Origin: Branchiostoma floridae
Lineage: Eukaryota; Chordata; Leptocardii; Amphioxiformes; Branchiostomatidae
Length of the DNA: 64,000 nucleotides
Assembly: GCF_000003815.2 (NCBI RefSeq)
Contig: NC_049990.1
Location: forward strand, 20,256,218-20,320,217
Reading direction: 5' to 3'
How positions within the stretch are numbered: position 1 is the first letter of the stretch; every line of letters starts with the position of its first letter. Of the stretch, positions 24,301 through 33,040 are shown piece by piece. Position numbers and translations under genes: made by a program. The notes under the pieces were generated by a model. That model ran no database searches, was not told the DNA's origin, and saw only the letters and a list, made by a program, of their open reading frames with translations.

Positions 24301-24880
24301 AGGTACAGGAGAGAGATGTTGGCACATGGAGGGGGAAAGGACCCAAAACTCATGGTGGAAAGTAAGTTTCTAAATTCTATATTACATTTGCTGCTCTCAT
24401 CATTTGTGTCTAGCTATAAATCTGCCTCTTGGTGTGGATCTTTGTATTCATGGGCTATGCCCTTGAAAACTTAACATGTACAATGATAGTCTTGTACTTT
24501 GAAGCTTTGAAATTGTTAAAAAGATCCTTTTTACTTTCAGGTATGCTTCAAAAGCAGCTTTCAACTGAAGACTTGGTAAGCAAAGTTTTAAAGAACTTTT
24601 CCATAGTACATATTAGTAGTAGTTTTTTTATATACATTTTCTTTAGTTTGACTTAGTTTGCAGCATGGAGTTTGCTTTCTTTTTAGTTTTGTTAGCAAAG
24701 GTAAACATCATATTTTACTGAAGGTCATACTTTAAAAACGTTTGAAAGAAGTTAACATGAATTAGCATACCATGGCAATCCAATATTGATAAATATAGAA
24801 GATAGTTTAAGCTATTTTTTTACACTTCTCTAATATGCCAATTTCAGGTGCAATCCTTACTGGATGACTTGGGGGAATGA
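9384..24880 (+). CDS. MIPEP: Mitochondrial intermediate peptidase (M3 metallopeptidase), 24 exons
   Basis: Removes octapeptides from precursors already cut by the matrix processing peptidase; acts in the mitochondrial matrix. Coding exons: 9384-9569, 10966-11139, 12070-12158, 12612-12698, 13788-13970, 14384-14447, 16217-16373, 16964-17126, 18516-18669, 18883-18960, 19154-19207, 19498-19529, 19669-19708, 20337-20379, 20498-20533, 20907-20977, 21127-21165, 21727-21786, 22394-22462, 22666-22731, 23483-23604, 24288-24361, 24541-24575, 24848-24880. They sum to 2109 nt (702 aa), all phases agree, and human MIPEP is about 713 aa. The N-terminus is Arg-rich without acidic residues for about 18 positions, a mitochondrial presequence. 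Conserved blocks include [16 protein letters not shown] (exon 5), WDPPYYS (exon 8), [10 protein letters not shown] (exon 10) and the zinc motif HEMGH at about residues 494-498 (exon 14), with the third ligand Glu in DFAEVPS about residue 523. Exon 8 uses a non-consensus donor (gtctgt) and is followed by tandem copies of itself. Confidence 0.95.
10252..10324. repeat. Small foldback in MIPEP intron 1
   Basis: gttcggtgtaatataaccagct is mirrored by agctggtgtgttacgccgaac with a short GC-rich loop. It is a probable MITE remnant of about 70 bp, with no clear target duplication. Confidence 0.55.
10354..10680. mobile_element. hAT-like MITE, intron 1
   Basis: The left end cagggttgaacaagttt is mirrored imperfectly by the right end acttgtttatccctg. 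A direct repeat gatac flanks it (10349-10353 and 10681-10685); the locus is a gatacaga-rich microsatellite, so the true duplication length is unclear. The interior repeats cttgcccga in both orientations. No transposase ORF is present. Confidence 0.6.
10800..10915 (-). repeat. tRNA-derived SINE fragment
   Basis: On the minus strand, ataacggttagagcgttgg (A-box-like) is followed by ggtcctgagttctaaactc (B-box-like), then a GC-rich body. It lies immediately upstream of MIPEP exon 2 and antisense to the gene. Confidence 0.5.
11290..11660 (-). mobile_element. LINE 3'-end fragment (CR1/L2-like), antisense in intron 2
   Basis: The minus strand encodes a conceptual fragment beginning near [12 protein letters not shown] and containing IDKFNYIL, with [11 protein letters not shown] at the end. 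This pattern resembles the C-terminal tail of CR1/L2-type reverse transcriptases (CP.Y...R..L followed by DKF.YLL and GKFI..AL..R). An aataaagattgtta-type tail on the minus strand follows near 11310. It is truncated and the family is inferred. Confidence 0.55.
12795..13000. repeat. SINE-like repeat shared with 58600-58945
   Basis: acaccaggtttgtactgaac agtacaagctgcatat and ccactcacacc reappear at 58610-58680, and both copies contain a gggacgtcccta block. The 58.6-kb copy carries a tRNA-like end that this copy lacks. Confidence 0.6.
13083..13233. mobile_element. Foldback MITE in intron 4
   Basis: Arms gagcagttgatcataagttg.. and ..caacttatgatccactgctc pair over about 50 bases each; they include accaccatctc / gagatggtgggt. 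A related single arm occurs at about 62350-62400 followed by gtgttctatctgcataacgt, so the 13.0-kb and 62.3-kb elements belong to one family. Confidence 0.65.
13381..13730. mobile_element. hAT-like MITE with tgcacc repeats
   Basis: Ends cagggctcgaaat and attttgagccctg are inverted repeats. A 5-base direct repeat gtatt flanks them (13376-13380, 13731-13735). The interior is rich in gggtgcacc. Minus-strand ORFs across it are translations of the repeat and not genes. It ends about 57 bases before the exon 5 acceptor. Confidence 0.65.
14855..15208. mobile_element. hAT MITE with perfect 8-bp TSD
   Basis: Termini cagggctctagccagc and gctggctagagccctg are a perfect 16-bp inverted repeat. The 8-bp direct repeat ctctactg flanks at 14847-14854 and 15209-15216, the hallmark length for hAT elements. 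The element is 354 bp with no transposase ORF. Perfect ends suggest a recent insertion in MIPEP intron 6. Confidence 0.85.
15249..16029. mobile_element. Long foldback element flanked by TTAA, with internal atgcataatt satellite
   Basis: Arms of more than 150 bp run from caccctccggtttaatttgg to the mirrored ccaaattaaatcggagggtg, and each side is bounded by TTAA (15245-15248, 16030-16033), as in piggyBac-type insertion. The arms continue into repeated gttatgcataattatgcata. The palindromic core is interrupted by a 100-N gap. Mirror-image 64-residue ORFs on the two arms arise from the inverted repeat. Confidence 0.75.
15568..15667. other. Assembly gap (100 N)
   Basis: Exactly 100 N in the centre of the foldback element. 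The round length suggests a placeholder of unknown true size. Confidence 0.99.
17031..17700 (+). repeat. 136-bp tandem array copying the 3' part of MIPEP exon 8 and its donor
   Basis: The first unit (17031-17166) is the genuine last 96 nt of exon 8 plus 40 nt of intron. Four further units start (first coding base) at 17167, 17303, 17439 and about 17576, with periods of 136, 136 and 137. Each keeps the 96-nt coding segment open ([10 protein letters not shown]... WDPPYYS...KADR) with few substitutions, keeps the donor AG|gtctgt, and is preceded by tactag, a potential acceptor. The 96-nt cassette is a multiple of three and phase-compatible with exon 8 and exon 9. Confidence 0.9.
17707..17899. 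mobile_element. TA-flanked MITE (ctgtaaatgca family), copy 1
   Basis: Ends ctgtaaatgcatttaag and ctgcatttacag are inverted, with TA on both sides. The interior repeats gcggta / accgcgaac motifs. Copies at 21238-21435 and 29563-29735 share the ends and interior. TA duplication suggests a Tc1/mariner-type mover. It is inserted in the last unit of the exon 8 array. Confidence 0.75.
17902..18210. repeat. Approximate duplication inside MIPEP intron 8
   Basis: aattggaggcatggtttggc tcattgg at about 17901 and aattggaagcatgtttggctc atttgg at about 18168 are similar and about 268 bases apart. Internal pieces (gttgcagcatttaaggtgga and gtggcagcaggtaagatgga) also match. This is a diverged tandem duplication with no coding signal. 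Confidence 0.45.
19810..20308. mobile_element. TTAA-flanked MITE in MIPEP intron 13
   Basis: Ends aggggcattccactcca and tggagtggaatgcccct form an inverted repeat, each bounded by TTAA (19806-19809, 20309-20312). It is about 499 bp with no transposase. TTAA suggests piggyBac-type integration. It ends only 28 bases before exon 14, the exon carrying the HEMGH zinc motif. Confidence 0.7.
20630..20843. mobile_element. Degenerate TA-flanked MITE
   Basis: tactgtaattcac at about 20628 and ggaattacagta ending about 20843 are inverted ends. The interior has ccgtaaaaaacgtgaacatgaa, similar to the ctgtaaatgca family. It is older and more diverged than the copies at 17707 and 21238. Confidence 0.5.
21238..21435. 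mobile_element. TA-flanked MITE (ctgtaaatgca family), copy 2
   Basis: Ends ctgtaaatgcatttaag and ctgcatttacag with flanking TA; interior ttcgcggtag and accgcgaacataaaacca. It is close in sequence and length to the 17707-17899 copy. Located in MIPEP intron 17. Confidence 0.75.
21846..22200 (+). mobile_element. LINE 3' end (CR1/L2-like), sense orientation in intron 18
   Basis: Conceptual translation gives [18 protein letters not shown] followed, after a frame break, by a segment containing [10 protein letters not shown] and STDKFIFLM, ending at a stop. This resembles the C-terminal Cys/His tail of CR1/L2-type reverse transcriptases. The 3' end is acaataaaggtctt followed by (cattc/attc)n, a typical 3' microsatellite. 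It is 5'-truncated and frameshifted. Confidence 0.7.
22826..23255 (-). mobile_element. LINE 3' end of the same family, antisense in intron 20
   Basis: The minus strand encodes the same segment ([13 protein letters not shown].., [21 protein letters not shown]) with an intact frame over about 100 codons. It extends further 5' than the 21.8-kb copy ([17 protein letters not shown]). About 300 bases appear over 90% identical between the two copies, which are inverted relative to each other and enclose MIPEP exons 19 and 20. Confidence 0.75.
24118..24172. repeat. Short perfect tandem duplication
   Basis: Two adjacent copies of aaccacatgatatttaggtt gatgctag, about 28 bases each, in MIPEP intron 21. 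Confidence 0.85.
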
Positions 24881-25695
24881 AGATGAAGAAAAGGGCTACA
24901 AGATGCAGATCTCTCAAAGATTTAATAATCGTGGAGATCAGCAACAAAATGATATGGCACACACGCACAGATACAGGCAGCAAAATCCTTTAAAAACCTT
25001 CCATAGTTAAATGGATAAAATGAAATATGGTTCTAATGGTTGTGTTTGCATTTCGTACCTACAATTGCATGTTGGAGGGAAACTGGCTATACTGAGTACT
25101 ATATTTTATGTTTTTACATACAAAGGGTACAATTGGATATGGGCTATGTTTGTATTTTAGTGCAAATATTAGGAAAAAAACAACTGTATTTCCATTATTA
25201 TGTGCCATAATGGAGCTGGGATGTGCAAATCAAGTGTCAAATTTCCTTCACTTCCGAGGCAACACATTTTGCACCTCACTGTTAAAGCTATGTATTTCTG
25301 ATGCAGTTTGCCATAATTGTTAAGTAATGCATACGTATACCCGGTATACCTGTAATGCCATTCCTATAGTTTATGTTAAAATAGTTATGGTGGTGTGTAT
25401 CAGCCTCACCTGTTCTACTTAAAAAGAATATGTATATACTACTATTAGATAACTTCATATAAACATTGGATTGGACAAAATTGTGATGTCTTTATTTGTC
25501 TGATGTATCATATCCATATCGTAAATTGCTTGCCTATATAACATCACCAACTCTACACATCTGTATGTATACTGACAACTTTCTAAGATGCCATAAAGTA
25601 CTTATGGTAATACATGCTTATCAGCTCCTTTGCTTTTCCTTTAAAGTATAATATGAGATTTTTAAGATGAGAATAAAGTTTCTAACATAGATTGG
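24881..25695 (+). other. MIPEP 3' UTR with polyadenylation signal
   Basis: After the TGA at 24878-24880 the first canonical AATAAA is at 25672-25677. A second lies at 26035-26040. If the second is used, the MIPEP transcript would overlap the 3' UTR of the convergent gene on the minus strand. Confidence 0.55.
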
Positions 25696-26119
25696 ACATT
25701 AGAAAAAAAGGAAATTCCATCTAAATGCCAGCGTACTATATAAACTAGGATCATAGTAAATTTATTTGATTCAAGAATTTTTACACCATTTTGCGCAGGT
25801 AAATTCATACCTGTAGGAACTTTTTAACAGGAAAAACTGAACTAATACGTTATTCATGTCCTTCATACATGTACATTACTTAAGCACCCCCTTTACATCT
25901 ATATTTAGATTAGCATGAAAGAGGTAACACATCTGTGATGAGTACACAAAAAGTCGTCTTCGTCTACGGCATGTATATTGACTACCAGGGTTGGCCATGT
26001 AAAGTTCAGTAATCCTTATTTCATAATACATTTAAATAAAGCTGAACAAGATCCAAAAGATATTTTATAACATACAAACTGAAACTGGAATTTTTAAGCA
26101 GACTTTTACCCCTTCCTCC

Positions 26120-29100
26120 CTAGTACCCATACACAGCAGTTGGTCCTCTCTGTACACCTGGCCTGTACCCTGCACCTGGTGCTCTCTGTTGTTGTTGTTG
26201 TTGTTGTTGTTGTGCTGTCTGATGTTGTTGTTGTTGTTGTTGTGGCATCTTCTCCCGTGCCCACTGCTGAAGGCTCTGGAAGTGTAACTTCGTGACATCA
26301 TGGAGGTCCTCAAACACTGTGGACAGACAATTTAACCACTTATCATCATCACCATTAACCACTTAAACACATGTAGGGCAAATTTCAGTATTTCCGGACT
26401 TGCACAGATGACCCAGTTTCAGCCTATTCAGAATTCTTAGGTAGCCTTGGCTAAAGTGGCTGTAGAAATGTTTTTCTTGGGATATGTTTGGATTCTGGAG
26501 GTGCATATCATAGGTTAGGGTTGTAGCTTCTATATTGTGTTGAAAAAACAGATTTTTAGCGATATTTGTGGTTGCAGTAGGCCTTAGAAGTTAGGTGTTT
26601 TGGTGTTGTTTACAGACATTGAAATGGGGTGAAAAGGTCACCACCTATGTTTTGATGGCGTATAATATAATTCCGCCGTAATTTTTTTCCGTTTTTTGTC
26701 ATCAAATAACTCTTCAGAGGCCGGACAACCATGCCAATATGAGTTTTTCGTGTTCTAAAAGTCAGGTAGGTGATTTTGACAGCCTCTTTCTCCCATGATT
26801 CCATTGTTAAGAATATGCATAGTAAATACTGCAATGTAGCCTGTAGTATATACATGTATATGTGCATTTTGGATAAGTGGAGGCTGCAATTCAGTCAAAT
26901 CCTGCTAGGTGGTGCTATATGTACAAGAGCAACCTCTGCATGACATCAAAATTGCAAAGAACATCTTGGAATGGACTTTCCTTCACTAAAATGTCACCTC
27001 ACTTGCCCTTCCTTCAAGGTTGCAATTCTGTCACATCCTGCCAGGTGGTGCAATTGCAGTACACAAGAGAAACCTCTGCATGACACCGAAATGATAAGGA
27101 CAAACAGTCAACATTCCTTGTCTAAACTGTCACCTCACTTACCCTTCCCAGTGTACTCCTTGTTCCCAGAGTGTTTTAGGATCTGCTGCAGAAGCCAGAC
27201 CATGGCCCCTGTACTTGTCACCTGATCTGCAAGAGGGAGCTGCTGGAAGTACACCAAGTCCACCGCAAAAGGGTTCCGTGGTGCTGGCACCGTGCAGAGA
27301 TGGACTAGCTCAGCAAGGATGTCCCAGAGGTGGACTTCTGTGTGACAGATTGGTTGGAGAATTGTTGTCATCATGCAGAAAACATAGTATTTTTCTTCAC
27401 CATATCATTCATCATTGCCTGTCTTTATTAAAGTTTATTAAACAATTGCACCTAAATTGTATACCCCTTTTGTCTCGAGTCAAAGGATGATATATTTTTG
27501 TTTATGTCATACCTGGGCCATGATGATGTGATAATTCGGGTCATCACGAAGGTTTCTACTGTTATCACACGGGCTTCTATAGAATCATTTCAACACTAAA
27601 TGTTGAATGTGCCAATGTCCATAATTCGCTGCTGTTTCCATTTTTGTTCGAAGATAACAAATTCTGGCCCAAATTGGCAATCCTACCTAGATTCAGGTCA
27701 GTACCTGGGGTGATATGGAATCCACTGATCATTTAAATTAACAGAAATTGTACACTTAAATTGACGGAAAAACCTTTAGACACAGATGTCAAAATAAAGT
27801 AGGTAGTAGTGTAAGTAGTAAAGTCATACGGGTACAGTGTGTTACAGCAAATATGATAATGGCTAATAGAATATAAACCAGACTGAGTGTGACCTTCTCT
27901 GCCCCAGTTGTTGGTTGCGTTGAGTTTGAGAGGGTTGTCCTTGTCAGCTGACGAGGCGTGCGTGAGGTTGACCAGGCGGTGGTGGTGGGACCGGATCCAC
28001 ACGTACGGACAGTTGTACCTGGCGTAACCAGCTATCAGGAACAGGGTCTGGTCTGGGGCCTGGTGGAAACACAAAGCATTTTTTTCACATTCCATGTCTA
28101 ATATGTAACATGTCCTAAAAAAATTCATTCATACCTTTAACACTTATGCTGTTTCAAAGCCTTCAATCAAACTGCCCCTGCAGTTCCACGGAATGAGCTA
28201 AAGGGCCCAAACTTGCACAAGTGCTATCTTCCACCCACAAAGTATGATGACCATAGCTTGCCAAGAACAGGAGATATCAAAGCCAGAAGTTCTGCTGCAG
28301 TAACCAAAATGCTGCCAGGGGGCTCAAAAACTAATTATAGAACAAGACCTAACCACATTTGAAATTGTATGATAATCCATCCATGTCTTCTTGAATTATT
28401 TTGCTAAATAACATCACGTTACACATACATTGTATATATACAGACCCACATACAAATAAACATACGAATTTTACAAACATACAAATACTACCAAAAAACA
28501 TAACCTTCTTGATGAAGGTAATGAGTGGTCATTAAAACCTGACAATGAGCAAGACATGGAAATTTAGGAAGCTTTTTGATGTGTTGGAACACAGTTTAGC
28601 CACTTGTAGTGTGCACCTGTTAGGCAACTGCCTCATGACCTGCAGTTTGGTCTAATCCTGCCAGGAGGTGCAGCTGCACTGCATGAGAGCTTGTGAATGT
28701 TACATGTTCAGTAAACTTACCACTGGAGTTATCTCTTTGTCACTTGGTGAGGCAGGAGGCAGCCCAATGTTCATATGTGCCAGGCCACTCAACCTGGGGG
28801 AATAAAAGAGGACAGATATAAGACATATATCTTAAGTTAGGCCTTATGATGTAAGCACTTGATGTCACATGCACTATTCTTTTTCCTTAATTAAGAGAAA
28901 GTCCAGTCACTGTGGTAATGTAATATTGTTAGTGTTAGCCTGATTTAATCGCGCTTCTATACGGCCTGTCCTACAATTCACTTGAAGATTAAATTTCTTG
29001 AACAAGATGGGAACATAATGCTTTCCTGACCTTTGTTGTGTTCCAATGGACAGCATAAGTGAACTCCTATGGAAAAGTGCAGTCATAAGTCATACATTTT

Positions 29101-31159
29101 GTTTTATTACGAAGAAATCTTTGTCTTTCGTCTATTTGGCAAACATATAAAATACTCCTGCTGTGTCAGTATGTGTTGTCAGTGAGATGGCATGCATGCA
29201 TTTAGAATGTTTCCTAATACTTCTATGTTTCATGGAGCATGCATCATAGTGTTAGTGCATGTATTTAGGGCTTTTCTTTCTGCATATAGACGTGTCCAGT
29301 ATTATAGTGTTGTTTGGCTTTTTTATGTACTGGGTGATTACTCAGAGAGCACTAGCATTGAGGCCACAAAGTATAAGGGATACACTATATACACTGGGGA
29401 CAGACTGACAAATACAGGACAGAGACCACCATCTAGAGGAGTGATAGTGAATAACCCTTGTTTTTCTGACTTGTTGAGAGGCAGGTCTGAGGACTTCTCT
29501 GTGCAGATGTGGGTACTCAGGGGCACTCCTGCTTCAGGCTGTAACATGTGGGAAATTAAACACTGTAAAAACATTTAATTTTGCAGGGATTTAATTTCGT
29601 GTTTGCTGTGATTTTCAGTTTGCTGTATGCTGTTATCACATATTGTAAATGGAAGAATGTTTGCGGTGGTTTTGAGTTCGCAGCGGCCACCAAGAACATA
29701 AAACCACTGTGAACATTTCTTCTTTTAGAGTACAGTAAACCAGTATACAACATCCATGGGGGACAATATCACTAAAGCCATGTTGCTTAAATTTTATGGA
29801 TGACATCTGTGCATGCATGAATTTTCGGCTGTTTCCAAAAAGAAAAAAATTCTCGATCATACTGTATATCGTACACGCTGCTGTAAAATGAGCACATACA
29901 TGCCGTAAATTGAAATTGCAGAAAAAAATACTACTGTCATAGAATACGATAGAAAGAATATAATACAAAGCCAAAGAAGATCAGAACGAATGAAAATAAA
30001 GATTAAGTATAAACTGACCTTGAGTTCATTGATGATACTACACAGCAGTTCTTCCCTCCCCCTGAGGTACAGAGTGAAGTACTGAAATCCCTGCATGGAC
30101 ACAATGGAAAAAAACTGTAAGGTCCTACACACTTTATAAAACCACTACATTTGACAAAGGCCTCAGTATACATGTATCTGCATCCAATGACAATAACACT
30201 TGATATTCCCAGTCTAGTAATATGGCTATGTAGAGGTATAACAGGTGGTTATATAGAGGTTATGTATAACAGGTGGCTATATACAGATATAACAGTCTGT
30301 GGTTATGTACAGGTATAACATTTAGTTATAAAGCAGTATAGAATGTCGTTAATGGGGATAAATGGGGATATAAGATTATATAAAGGTATAACAGGTGGTT
30401 ATATAGAGGTATAACAGGTGGTTACAAAGAGTTATTTGATAACAGGTGGTTTGAAAAGGGATAACATGTGGTATAAAAAGTTGTAACAAGTGGCTAGATA
30501 GAGGTTTAACACTGTTATGCGGCCTTCCACGTTATATAACGATAGGAGTATAACAGGTGGTTGTGCTGGTATTAACAGGTGATTATAAGGAACAACAACA
30601 GGTGTTCATGAATCATGATCATTTATGACCCACCTTGATAGCTCCAACTCGGAGGATTTCTCCCAGGAAGGCTTGAAGCCGCTTTTTCTCCGCCTTTTCT
30701 CGTTCCTGAGTCAAACGATTTGCCAACAATTTAAAATCACATCAAAAACAGTGTCATATTCAGACAATCATAGTGGGTTAGATTTTATACTTCGTGATTG
30801 TGAATTAATGTCTGGTTTTAGCAGTTTTTAGTTGAAGATATAGACCGTGATACATATCTGCAAAAGCATGCAAATTTTGCTCCAACAAGAATAACAACAT
30901 GTTGCCAATAAGGGGCGTTTCCTAGCGTGATAGGTCCACGTAGAAGTACCAACGCCCCCCCCCCCCCAAACAAATTAGGACATAAATAATATAATACGGT
31001 CTAATTTGAGCTAGTTGAGCTATAAGAATAAAGGCAACATTCAGAGCTAACTGTTTTAGTCAGCATGATATACCAGGACTGTATGTTTTCATTGGAACGG
31101 CGGGAAAACAAGAAAAATGTGACATGTCAACAATGTTTACGTACCGTGGCGGCAGCCAT
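26120..31159 (-). CDS. Unrecognised conserved-looking protein with poly-Q C-terminus, at least 7 exons
   Basis: Coding exons in transcript order: 31145-31159 (MAAAT), 30634-30705, 30019-30090, 28721-28793, 27894-28059, 27143-27337, 26120-26316. All listed junctions have GT/AG and consistent phases, except that one exon of length 3n+2 is missing between 30019 and 28793. The visible part is 790 nt, about 263 codons. The start is the first ATG in a YY1-like aaaATGGCTGCC context. An acidic/basic helix (EREKAEKKRLQAFLGEIL) is followed by FQYFTLYLRGREELL, a mid region with CPYVWIRSHHHRLVNLT, a hydrophobic helical region (VHLWDILAELVHLCTV) and a C-terminus VFEDLHDVT...QQWAREK followed by Gln tracts encoded by CAA codons. 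No signal peptide or membrane span was seen. I do not recognise the family; helical, cytosolic or nuclear is a guess. Confidence 0.7.
26186..26245 (-). repeat. CAA-codon polyglutamine microsatellite in coding sequence
   Basis: Two ttg runs on the plus strand, read CAA on the minus strand, encode Q6-H-Q-T-A-Q9 near the protein C-terminus. Pure CAA repeats are prone to length polymorphism. Confidence 0.85.
26880..27150. repeat. 137-bp duplication reaching a splice donor of the minus-strand gene
   Basis: ggctgcaattcagtcaaatc at 26882 and ggttgcaattctgtcacatc at 27018 begin two similar units, each with aggtggtgc, acctctgcatgaca and tgtcacctcactt.ccctt. The second unit ends within the donor of the exon at 27143-27337 (acttac at 27137-27142). 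A third partial relative (aatcctgccaggaggtgca) lies at about 28645-28690. Confidence 0.7.
29563..29735. mobile_element. TA-flanked MITE (ctgtaaatgca family), copy 3
   Basis: It starts ctgtaaaaacatttaattt and ends with agtacag, with interior gtttgcggtggttttgagtt and agaacataaaaccactgtg shared with the 17.7- and 21.2-kb copies. It is diverged and slightly shortened. Confidence 0.6.
29757..30005. mobile_element. Partial MITE of the atggatgacatc family
   Basis: ttttatggatgacatctgtg, followed by ggctgtttccaaaaag, gctgtaaaatgagcac and catgccgtaaattgaa, matches 37070-37220 in order and spacing. Only the left part is present, next to the exon at 30019-30090. Confidence 0.6.
30215..30610. repeat. Degenerate minisatellite (ataacaggtggtta)n
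   Basis: Roughly 25-base units containing ggtataacaggtggttatat are repeated about 13 times with many substitutions and indels. No coding potential. Confidence 0.75.
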
Positions 31160-32744
31160 TTTGGATTGGAAGTCTCGGGTTTTGAAATCTCGCTCTACAC
31201 GAGATTTGGAACCACCTGTTATTGTTACATACAGGTAAAAGATTATGGTTTATGATTCTCGATTTTATGGTGACAAAAAATAAATCACTGACTTATGACT
31301 GGGAAGCAGCCATGCTTTTAGTTTGGTCAAAGGAAGATGCGATTGATCTTCTTGGTTTGTACACTTTAAATTTTCGATCACTCCAATACGAGTTTAACCA
31401 CAAGACGTTAATGCTAGTTCATCTTTATTTGCGGGGTAACCTATATCCGTTGTTTGTAAAAAGAAAAGAATATCAAGTACTCTACATAGGGATATCAAAT
31501 CTACGGACGTTGTTTTCAAACTGCAATGTTTTTAAAACAACGGATATAGGCTACCACACGGATAAAGTTTTACTTGAAGTTAAAAAGTTGTGGCTTTATC
31601 TGAAAATTCTAGACGTTCTTTTTGTCGATCATGATCAAAATATTTTCATGTGACAACTCAGAAATGACCTTCGTTATACTGTCAAACGTGATTTAGGATA
31701 AGAATTCTAACGACTTAAACAAAGCCAACATCTAATGTGCTTTCAATCTAAAACAATTTTAAACAGAAGATATTTCATCAAGTACAACTACATGTTCCCA
31801 TTCTTGAAAAGTTAGATTATGGGGAGGGGGTGACCTTGGTCACGAAAACAGTCATAATATGATTCAAACACACTGGCTTGTCCTTCGGGCATTTGCATTG
31901 TACGACTGGTCGAGTCACTTGATAGAATGATTCATAAACGTGCACGCCTTGTCTTTGAGTAGAAAGCTACCGGAAGACGTCCAAATACGCTTTTGGATAC
32001 CTTCTAGTGAAGGCATAAATCTGTTTGTGAACCCAGACAAGCAGCCGGTGAACTTCAAGTGATTCAGGTAAGTCCAATATGTCGTCTTCAAAGAAGGATA
32101 TGTAATACGGGTGGTGGTGTACGGGTCGCTATCTTGTTACATATCTTGTATGACCTCGAAGGTAATATGTAAAAATCAGCTAGCTGATTGGCGATTACAA
32201 CATAAGTGCCAAATTCTTCTGATATGTTTCTTAATCTTACGCTATTGGGCGCAGACACTGCCCCATATGTTGAAAATCGCGAATCAGCGCTCCCTCAAAC
32301 AATAACCAACAGCGCTCGCTCGTGAAAGACGGCAAAGGAGGCGAGACCTTGCCCTCGATTCAAGCAAGGACATTCTTAGCAGATCCACTGGCAATAGTTT
32401 GTGTTTTCATTCTGCTTTTTCTTAGTCCATAGTTTTTCCAGAGATCCCATGATTTTGATATGATGTCACTGGTGTAGGGAATGACAAAGGTTAGGAATGA
32501 AACAGATTCAACACGCTTGACTCTCCCCCTTGCACATCGTAAACATTCTGCTTTGACATGAGGAGTGACATGCCCGCAGGCCAAGGTTTCAAGGATGACA
32601 TCTCCTTGTCATTGTTTGTATTGACTGTTTGAATGTTTGTCCGCATGGTGGCGTTGTGGCAAACTGTAGTCAAAATCCTGGCTTTGGTTCGATCTCTTTC
32701 TTTCATTCCTTCGATTTGATTTGATTTATTAGAATTTACTAGAA
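31160..32744. other. Gene-free stretch 5' of the minus-strand gene
   Basis: The first 100 bases are presumably the promoter of the 26120-31159 gene. Beyond that a MITE (31409-31568) and unannotated sequence were seen. A 143-codon ORF (31222-31653) overlaps the MITE and is judged spurious. Confidence 0.4.
31409..31568. mobile_element. MITE of the acctttatccgttgt family
   Basis: taatgctagttcatctttat..aacctatatccgttgttt is mirrored by aaacaacggatataggct. It closely resembles the element at 59820-60045, and more loosely the one at 52436-52675. Confidence 0.6.
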
Positions 32745-33040
32745 GTGCAACAGTACAATACTTCCTTCCTTCCTCTCTTCTTTGCCTCCTTCCTTCTTTC
32801 ATTCCTCCCTTCCTTCGTCCTTTCATTCTTTCCTTCCTTCCTTCCTTCCTTCCTCCCTTCCTTCTTTCTTTCTTTCTTTGTTTCTGTCTTCCTCCTTTTT
32901 CTTTGTTTCTTTCTTTCTTTGTTAGGCCACGTTGTCTTTCTTTCTTTCTGTCTTTTTATCTTTCTATATTCTATAATTCTTTCTTTTGCTTACTTTCTCT
33001 CTATTTTCCCTCTATCTTACTCTCTTTCTCTCTAGTACGT
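32745..33040 (+). repeat. Polypyrimidine tract (ttcc/tttc)n
   Basis: About 300 bases almost purely C/T on the plus strand, with cttccttcctt and ctttctttctt runs. ORFs through it encode F/L/S low-complexity and are not genes. The strand asymmetry could allow triplex (H-DNA) formation. Confidence 0.85.

Noticed and set aside
27270-27310. RE1/NRSF-like silencer (gccagcaccacggaacc on the minus strand)
   Set aside because: Only the left half-site fits, and the sequence is coding (VPAPRNPF) in the minus-strand gene.
31222-31653. 143-codon plus-strand ORF, one of the longest in the window
   Set aside because: It overlaps an inverted-repeat MITE (31409-31568), has AT-driven composition, no recognisable domain and no splice context. 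It is probably a chance ORF.
32745-33040. ORF encoding a Phe/Leu/Ser-rich hydrophobic protein
   Set aside because: It is a translation of a simple polypyrimidine repeat.
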